DNA from: an uncultured Clostridia bacterium
GTDB taxonomy: Bacteria; Bacillota_A; Clostridia; TANB77; CAG-508
Assembly (NCBI GenBank): GCA_948852375.1
Contig: CAQOYX010000029.1
Span: forward strand, 1-17,392
DNA length: 17,392 nucleotides
Direction of reading: 5' to 3'
Part shown: positions 15,745 through 17,392 of the stretch, piece after piece
Layout: every line of letters starts with the position of its first letter
Numbering within the stretch: position 1 is the stretch's first letter
Translations under genes and position numbers: made by a program
Notes under the pieces: generated by a model
The model's input: only the letters and a program-made list of their open reading frames with translations
Told to the model about the DNA's origin: nothing
Databases searched by the model: none

Positions 15745-17382
15745 TTATACTGCTTTTTCTTCTTTATAAATTCCAAATTTTTCAAGTATTTTATATATTT
15801 TTTGTCCACCTGGCAGCATACATATTTCTTCTTTTGTAAATATTCTTAATGCAATAACTGCAAGTATATAAATAATTATTGCTATTACAATTGCTATTAT
15901 TGTTGCAATTTTTTGTGAAATTATACTACAAATTACTAAATATATTGCATATGAACATATAGACATGATTATTGTGGCAATAATTGGTTTTATTATATAT
16001 TTAAAAATGCTAAATTTTATATTCATATTTTTATTTAATACGTAAAATCCAATAATACATGCAATTGCATTACATGCAATTGTTCCTATTGCTGCACCAT
16101 TTACTCCAAATTTTGGAACTTTTATTAATGTAATATTTAATATAAATTTTACAAAAACCCCAACACTAAATGCAATTGCTGGAACCATAACTTTGCCAAT
16201 TCCTTGAAGTGCTCCATTTATTGTTTGTGCAAGTACTGTAAATATTATTGCTATGGAACTTACTTGTAATAGCATTGCTCCAGATGATTGTGCTGGAAAT
16301 AATAATTTTAATATTGGCTCTGCAAATATATACATTCCAAAAGTGCAAGGAAGCCCTATTAATATTGTAACTAAAATTGAAAAAGCCACTCTCTTATTTG
16401 CTGTACTCATATCTTTTTTTGCTTTTGCATATGAAAGAGCTGGTACTAATGCTGTTGCAAATGCTATATTAAATGATAATGGTAGTGATGTTAATATATC
16501 TACTTTTCCACTTAATATTCCATATTGAATTTTTGCTTCTTGCTCACTCATAAATGAACTTAGTCCTCTTACAACTGTTGTAGAATCTATATTTTTATTT
16601 ATAGAAGATAATATTGCACTTAATGAAATTGGAACAGATACATATAAAATTTTTCTTATAACACTAAATATGCTTTCTCTTTTTGTTATAACATTTATTG
16701 CATTTACATTCATTGTTCTATTATTTTTGTAAAATACAAACAAATATATAAAGCTTCCAATAGTTGCAACTGTTGTTGCAAGGTTTGCACCTGCAGCCAT
16801 AATGTCAGTATTTATTCCTGTTACAATTACTACTAATTCTACTAATATTATTGTAAAAACTGTTTTAAAAATTTGCTCTAAAGTTTGCGAATTTGCTGTT
16901 ACTTTTAATGTACCATTTCCATTAAAATATCCCCTAATTACACATATTAGTGAAACAAAGAAAATTGATGGTGATAATGCCACCAATGTCATTTCTGCTT
17001 CTGGTATTTTTAGAATTACATTTGCAATATAATTTGCACCAAAAAACAATATCATAGTTCCTATAAACCCTAGTAAACCAAAAACAAAAAATGCTATTTT
17101 AAAAATCCTATTAGCACCTTTATTATCCCCTATTGCAATTCTTTCTGATACAAGTTTTGATATTGCATTTGGCACTCCTACTGATGAAAGTGTTAATAAT
17201 AATGAATAGATATAAAAACCAGAACTATATATAGCATTTCCTTTATCTCCAAATCCTTCTCTATTAGTTAAATACATTCTATATACCAAACCTAATAGTT
17301 TTATTAAAATTTGCGAAAACATCATTGCAAAAACACCTTGCATAAAGCTTTCTTTTTTATATATTTTTTTCTCTTTTGCCAT
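15745..17382 (-). CDS. SpoVB/MurJ-like MOP-superfamily lipid or polysaccharide flippase
   Basis: A 545-residue integral membrane protein with about 14 hydrophobic segments, matching the polysaccharide-transport (SpoVB, YtgP, MurJ-like) branch of the MOP flippase superfamily. The N-terminal GVFAMMFSQILIKLLGLVYR and SVGVPNAISKLVSE and the central RGYFNGNGTLKVTANSQTLEQ are typical of the group. It is thought to move undecaprenyl-linked cell-wall or spore-cortex precursors outward. GAGGTGA lies just before the ATG at 17382, at the window edge. The frame is intact with no in-frame CGG. In many Firmicutes a SpoVB-like gene lies near HU, which fits here. I cannot say which substrate it moves. Confidence 0.9.
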   Translation of the reverse strand: MAKEKKIYKKESFMQGVFAMMFSQILIKLLGLVYRMYLTNREGFGDKGNAIYSSGFYIYSLLLTLSSVGVPNAISKLVSERIAIGDNKGANRIFKIAFFVFGLLGFIGTMILFFGANYIANVILKIPEAEMTLVALSPSIFFVSLICVIRGYFNGNGTLKVTANSQTLEQIFKTVFTIILVELVVIVTGINTDIMAAGANLATTVATIGSFIYLFVFYKNNRTMNVNAINVITKRESIFSVIRKILYVSVPISLSAILSSINKNIDSTTVVRGLSSFMSEQEAKIQYGILSGKVDILTSLPLSFNIAFATALVPALSYAKAKKDMSTANKRVAFSILVTILIGLPCTFGMYIFAEPILKLLFPAQSSGAMLLQVSSIAIIFTVLAQTINGALQGIGKVMVPAIAFSVGVFVKFILNITLIKVPKFGVNGAAIGTIACNAIACIIGFYVLNKNMNIKFSIFKYIIKPIIATIIMSICSYAIYLVICSIISQKIATIIAIVIAIIIYILAVIALRIFTKEEICMLPGGQKIYKILEKFGIYKEEKAV

Positions 17383-17392
17383 ACTTCACCTC

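Noticed and set aside
15597..15809. Possible 70-residue protein between the flippase and HU
   Set aside because: It is low-complexity Lys/Asn/Tyr, overlaps the end of the flippase in another frame and lacks a ribosome binding site. It looks like chance in AT-rich sequence.

Overview
The window is very AT-rich, and its gene set points to an anaerobic Clostridia-type Firmicute, probably an uncultured lineage. It carries rubrerythrin, a YlmC/YmxH PRC-barrel protein, a DUF4364 protein, AbrB-type proteins, a SpoVB-like MOP flippase, HU and strong AGGAGG ribosome binding sites. I see no phage, IS transposase, CRISPR array, tRNA or rRNA.

The main result is a single recurring +1 frameshift. Seven genes look broken: the GT-C-like membrane protein, ylmC, serS, mfd, rimO, deoD and ppaC. 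All are restored to full family length by the same event at 12 sites (five in mfd, two in ylmC, one in each other gene). At each site an in-frame CGG is followed by A, G or T. Skipping the C, or reading CGGN as one four-base codon, puts a glycine (GGN) exactly where the family has one and opens the remaining frame. I find no in-frame CGG anywhere else in the recognised genes, so CGG is never used for arginine here. About a dozen CGG triplets that straddle codons cause no shift. The simplest reading is that CGG has no normal decoding in this organism and that CGG-N is decoded as glycine with a +1 shift, perhaps by an unusual tRNA-Gly. Mfd needs five successive events, so the process would have to be efficient.

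Layout. Positions 1-2000: start of an unknown gene at the left edge and a large GT-C-like membrane protein, both minus. 2021-2808: a gene-poor stretch, then the hidden ylmC gene (minus), divergent from serS. 2809-5417: serS, engB (ysxC) and a DUF4364 gene on plus, ending at a terminator shared with the convergent gene. 5547-10090: a TrmH-family rRNA methyltransferase and mfd on minus, separated by a 110-bp element with perfect 22-bp inverted arms and a GC-rich core. 10270-10803: rubrerythrin on plus. 10895-12662: a tandem AbrB-like protein and rimO on minus. 12907-15244: deoD, ppaC and two small unknown genes on plus, the last preceded by a 29-bp palindrome over its promoter. 15306-17382: HU and a SpoVB/MurJ-like flippase on minus.

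Most genes are housekeeping: tRNA charging, ribosome maturation, transcription-coupled repair, purine salvage, pyrophosphate hydrolysis and chromosome packing. It is unlikely that so many would be pseudogenes in one short stretch, which is a main argument for recoding rather than decay.
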